Positions 59,702 through 64,000 of a DNA stretch of 64,000 bases are shown piece after piece. Position numbers and translations under genes: made by a program. The notes under the pieces were generated by a model. It saw nothing but the letters and a program-made list of their open reading frames with translations. It did no database searches and was not told where the DNA came from. The stretch comes from Chaetorhynchus papuensis (lineage: Eukaryota > Chordata > Aves > Passeriformes > Rhipiduridae), in assembly GCA_013396525.1 (NCBI GenBank), contig VWYX01001162.1:141646-205645 (forward strand). The letters run 5' to 3'. Every line of letters begins with the position of its first letter. Within the stretch, counting starts at the first letter, position 1.

Positions 59702-61507
59702 GGGTATCATCTCTTACTGTGTGTCCTTTGCAAGTGACACCACGAGCAGTGTGTCACAGTCATTTCACCTCCGTGCCCAGCTCTACTTCTGCAAATGCAG
59801 GACTGGTATCTGTGAATCTCCCTTTTATTTTTTGCTCTCATGTTTTTCACTGTTTTTTGCTTAGCTTGTCCTACAAAGTCTTGCAGCAACCTCAGAAGTG
59901 CAGCATTGTTTTGTGGCTGTTGCTTTGTAAAAGCCCAAGAGGTTTTTCCATTTGTCTCCCAAAAAAACCTCTTGTACAGCGAGAGCATCTAACAGACTCC
60001 TGTACTCTGTTTTCAGCCTCTGAGCTCTCTTGGAAGTGAGATTTATTTGAAGATGTTGTTGTGATGCATGAGGTCCTACGGAAAGAAGCAATAGATTTTA
60101 GCAGCTGTCCCTGAAAAATTATAAGGTCACCGGAAAAAAAGCAGAGATTTTAAATTGGATGTGGTTTAAATTTTCCTACGGCCTCCTGAATAGGGCTCCT
60201 TGCTGGAGTGGGAAGCTGCCCACAAAATTATTGCTCAGCACAGTCACCCCATGCTCTGGGAGCACTTTTTTTCCCAGCAGTGCTGACAGCAGCATTTTGA
60301 ACCCTCCGTGGCGTCGGGCCGCCCGATCCGGTTTCAAATGGCTGTGGAGTGTCCCCGGTGAAGTGCTGCTGGATAGGTGATCACACTGCCCTGATTCATG
60401 TTCTCTCTGCCTGTGGGCACCTTCTGCAGGGCAGGGTTACAGGCAGAGCCTGGACACACATGTGCTCCTGTACAAAATACAGCAGAGAGGCTGGAAGACA
60501 AAGAGAGTCACTAATTGGATTTGTAGCTGTAAGAAAAAAAACTCTTAAAGTAAACATTTTCCTCTCTTTAAGCCTTTCCACGGCTTCTTTCGTGAAGACC
60601 GCTTGAAAGTATCTGTTTCGGGGGTGAACCCTTCCCAGCAAATTTAATTTTGAGGCTTGTCAAGCTTTATTAAAACCTTATCATCGGTGATTTCCTTCTC
60701 TGCTAGATCAAGAAGATTGTATTTGTTATGGGATTCATATTGTGGCTCAGAATTCATCCCAGCAAAGAAGGGGGGCGGTTCATTGATGTACCAGGACACA
60801 CCAGTGCCAGTTCAGAGCGCTGAAGCCTCAGGATGTGCGTGGTCATCACATCTTCCTGAAGGCTTTGGATGACGCTGTTTAGACAGACTTGGATGCTGTG
60901 TAACAACTGCAGTTGTGTTTCTGAGTTAGCAACTGTGAGAATAAACTCATTGCTCTGCATAGCAAAAGTATTCCTAATTGCTGCTGGTATCATTAAAGAA
61001 ATGAGTGGATTCCCAACATCTGGAATGAGTGGATTCCCAGCCCATTCCCAACAGCTGGAATATTTGGTAAACGGTTCTGTGTATGATGTGTGTACATTTA
61101 TTAAGGCAGAGGGTGAACACATGCCTTTTTTGTTTTTACTCTTTAGTAATTCCATTTGCATTAGTGAGAGTTTCCATTCAGTGGCAGAGCCTTTTTTTTT
61201 TTTAATCTAATTTCGGTGACTTCTCTTAATTTGTGCCACTGTGGATCAATACCACAGATCAGGATTTCACCTAACAGGGTAGACAAGAGTTTTTTTTTTT
61301 TATTCTCGGGCACAGGACCTAGTTAGCTTTTTTTATACCTCTCAATTAATCTATTGCAAATAAACTTCTCCCTATCCCAGTCTTTCTCATTTTTAGAATT
61401 CTTTTTTTTCAGTTGTTGAGAAAATACTGTATTTCCCTTTCTTACCCAATTAAGACAAAAAGATGGATGGAAGAGTCTCTAAATACGTGCTCTGTTTGTT
61501 TTTCTTA
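59702..61507. other. No gene seen
   Basis: Non-coding sequence after a CR1 copy. The plus-strand frame continuing from the CR1 to 60039 has no recognisable content. Poly-T runs (12 at 61192-61203 and another near 61290) and the tandem duplication at 61.0 kb are the only structure. Confidence 0.6.
61000..61058 (+). repeat. Imperfect tandem duplication
   Basis: 'aatgagtggattcccaacatctgg' (61000-61023) is followed by 'aatgagtggattccca', then an inserted 'gcccattcc', then 'caacagctgg'. The second unit is therefore a copy of the first with an insertion of about 11 bases. Confidence 0.88.
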
Positions 61508-61582
61508 TAGTGCCAGAAGTAACCAAAGCACTTTGGAAAACACAGATACGGTTCTTGCCCTGAGCAGCTTATCATTGGGATT
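61508..61582. mobile_element. Possible ancient amniote SINE remnant
   Basis: 'agtgccag..gtaaccaaagcactttggaaaacacagatacggttcttgccctgagcagcttatcat' resembles a widespread old reptile/bird repeat segment with wording near 'gtacaaacacagaataagacacggtccctgccccgaagagcttacaatct'. The match is moderate, and the family name and orientation are not certain. Confidence 0.42.
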
Positions 61583-63159
61583 CAAACATGCCCTTGCAAT
61601 TGCAAGTGATGCACAGGAGGAGAAGGAGAGGAAAGGCAATTAATGGCCAAATGAGTTGTTGAACTAAAAAGTTATTTGAAGGTGATTTAAACACTCAGAG
61701 CCTTTTTTTTACGACAGCAAAATTACATCTTTGTCCTGCATAGCCAGAGTGATGATGGTCTTTAAGCTGCGTTGAGCCAAGACTTCCTTCTGGGAATGCA
61801 TTTTTGCAGAAGCTCCCTCATGTGAACAAGAATGTAAGAGATTAAGACCCAAAATAGCCCAGGTCTACTTTAGAGGGAGTAAAGCGAGTCACAGGCAGAC
61901 ACAGGTAATTGTAGCTGATCACAGACCTTGTCTGCCAGAGGAATTCTCTCTCCATGTGGATTTTTTGCCACACCTGGCAGTGTCTGTGTTTATCCTGTGA
62001 ACTTGGAGATGAGCTCATCATTTAATAGGGGACCACTGTCTTCATGTTGCCATTTCTTCCAGGCCAAGCCTGTTCCCTGTGCTGATCAGAATTGCCACGA
62101 TCTCCCCTCCCATCTCCTCTGCCTTTGCCACAAAACCAGTAACGAGTTGGCTCACTCTGGGCTGAAGGACACCTTAGCTATTTATAGCAGCAATATAAAT
62201 ACAAATATGATTATTGCTACAATCTAAAATAGCCCATCGTGCCACCGTGTCTGTCTCTTACTTGCTGTGTCTGACTCCTGAAAATGAGAAATGTGACTCT
62301 TAAACTCTTAACACCTGGGCCTTAAAGCATATTTCTGCTCTCACAGGTGCATTACACAAAAAACCTAAAGCTTTTTGGGGTTAAATTTTGAACTTCTGGG
62401 GAGAAAGAGTGGGCTCTGAAGTAATATAGTGAAAGAAATACGTGATGTTTATTGGACAGTTACACCTTCCTGTTTCTGGAGTTCTTTAGCTCAACTGCAA
62501 AATAAGACATTAAATAATCACAGTATTTTCTCACTGCCAAATCCAAGTACCCAAATGCACATGTAGGTTGAAAATCTGTGGAGGACTAAAATTCTGCAGT
62601 GCCAGGTAAAAATTATTAGTATGGAAGAAGTACAGGTACCCCAGTGCAATAAATACCTAGTCTGTTCCTTTGCCAGGAGGTACAAATAGTTGCTTCCTTA
62701 AATATTTGTAAAAGCCTGGGGGTTTTCAAGCGAGGATTTTATTGAAGGTAGAACAGTATATTTTCTTATACAAGACCATAGTATAGGAGAGGAAAAGCAC
62801 TGTAAAAATTCTTCCAGATGTTTATATAGATTCAGTGTTTTTGTTTTTAGTAAGATTTGTGATACTTGAAAAGCTGGTTTGGAAAGCTCAGCCAGGAAGA
62901 TTAGATACAGAGGTGCAAAGTGAAAAGACTGATGGTCTGCTTTCCTTTCCTCAAGAAAAATACGTATAAACCCCTCATACTATATTTGAGAATTATTAGA
63001 TACAGATAATGTGATGTGGATTTCGAGTCTTTAGATGGTAAATTTGATCTTTGCAAGAGGAGCGAAGCCGAATCTCAGTTGTAACAGAAATTCTTATCCA
63101 GGAATACTCCTGGGAAGATTATTAAAATACTACAGGTACTGACATCGGCTACAAAGATC
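61583..63159. other. No gene or repeat seen
   Basis: Unremarkable A/T-rich sequence with one 99-codon plus-strand frame (61928-62227) lacking splice-site or domain support. Confidence 0.6.
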
Positions 63160-63740
63160 TACTTGTGCATATTTCTTTAAAGGGGGGGAAAAAACACCAT
63201 AATACACAGTATTACCATAGCTAGGCCCTATTATACTATTGTAATCATAGCTGAAGCGAGAACGGTGATTAACGATGGCAATTTATTGTATCTGACGAGG
63301 GGAGAAAATAGGAGATGTTGTCGTTATCATAAATCATATCATAAATAACCAAAGAGAAGCACTCAGAAAGCTTGTGTGGTGTCAGCAGCAAGCCCTTTCA
63401 GGCACGTTAGCCCAGGATGTAGCCATAGAAACCCCAAAGTCATATTGTTATCTTAGTCTTGCTGCAGTTATGTGATACAACAGTATTAACATATAGATTA
63501 GGCCATTTATAATACTAGGTGTCATTTCAGGTTGGCTTGCTTATATAGCATTTTAGTTTTTTATTGTGCCGAATGTTAGGGAAACGCTGCATTTTTACAG
63601 GTCAGTATAGAGCCATTTATAATGTATCGGCTTCACACCTCTGTCAGTCTTGCTAATGTACTCTTGTTATTGATTGGTTGTACTCTATGAATTGTCATTG
63701 CCTAATTACCTTGTCTTTGCTAATAATTTTATTTTTTAAA
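63160..63740. promoter_or_regulatory. Enhancer-like block at the right edge
   Basis: A/T-rich, repeat-free sequence with duplicated words. TATCATAAAT is at 63325 and 63337 (12 bases apart). The 12-mer GCCATTTATAAT is at 63502 and again at 63612 (110 bases apart). TTATTGATTGG (about 63667) resembles PBX/HOX-type sites. No open frame of note in the core. The texture is that of a long conserved non-coding element. Confidence 0.42.
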
Positions 63741-64000
63741 AGTCAAAATGTTCCTTTAAAGAGAAAACCTCTGTGCCTGCACACATACTTTGGGACAAGT
63801 TCTCGGTTCTGTTGAGGATCATACACCCCAGAGGGAGTAAAAAGTGAAATAAAAAGCATGGAGATGAAGCCAAAATTTTCTGTTGAGGTTTTCTCTCCCT
63901 GGCTCTCTGTTTTGATCTAACTGCAGTGGTTTTCACATTACACTTTGCAGATTTCAGGGGAGAGACTCCATCACGAGTAATTCAGAGCAACACCAAAGTG

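Noticed and set aside
59398..60039. Longest open frame in the window (213 codons, plus strand)
   Set aside because: Its first half runs antisense through a CR1 copy, and the rest shows no recognisable domain. It is a by-product of a G+C-rich repeat that has few stops on that strand.
1..64000. CRISPR array, operon, phage, integrated virus or tRNA/rRNA genes
   Set aside because: No regularly spaced repeats, no long terminal repeats, no viral enzyme motifs and no cloverleaf-like sequence were recognised. The window is consistent with ordinary avian non-coding DNA.

Overview
This window looks like vertebrate, almost certainly avian, nuclear DNA from a gene desert or a very long intron. The strongest evidence is a set of CR1 LINE 3' ends, which carry the typical bird wording: the 'ggatggggct' block, 'cctgcccatggcaggg', 'gatctttaaggtcc', and the terminal 'attctatgattct' type repeats. 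Other support is the A/T-rich base composition, sparse CpG, many short homopolymers and di-/trinucleotide microsatellites, and no long ORFs. There is no bacterial or phage organisation. I see no operon, rRNA, tRNA, CRISPR array, CpG-island promoter or complete protein-coding gene.

Layout. About 1-26,867 is nearly free of recognisable mobile DNA; the only candidate is a weak CR1 relic near 3.5 kb. Embedded in it are A/T-rich blocks with clustered homeodomain, POU, GATA or TCF-like words that look like conserved non-coding elements (about 5.2, 8.8, 14.1, 18.0-18.4, 19.5, 20.6-21.7 kb). From about 26.9 to 29.4 kb there are three CR1 copies. From 29.4 to 43.9 kb there is again almost no repeat apart from an ATA-trinucleotide microsatellite at 34.3 kb. 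From 43.9 kb to 61.6 kb there are eight more CR1 fragments and five remnants that look like ancient MIR-type SINEs. The final 0.6 kb is another enhancer-like block.

Coding potential. Three minus-strand intervals (43,137-43,271, 25,272-25,445 and 16,117-16,297) have exon-like properties. The middle one is the best: a good acceptor, a usable donor, one fully open frame and a length divisible by three. All three can be read in compatible phase in the order 43 kb, 25 kb, 16 kb, so they could be exons of one minus-strand transcript with large introns. I do not recognise the protein, and the phase agreement could be chance. Most other open frames are what A/T-rich vertebrate DNA gives by chance, or lie across CR1.

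I did not find a convincing new biological system. The items most worth checking are the exon set, the structured palindrome at 19.5 kb, the repeated-word elements at 21.5 and 63.3-63.6 kb, and a short hAT-transposase-like peptide at 49.6 kb.
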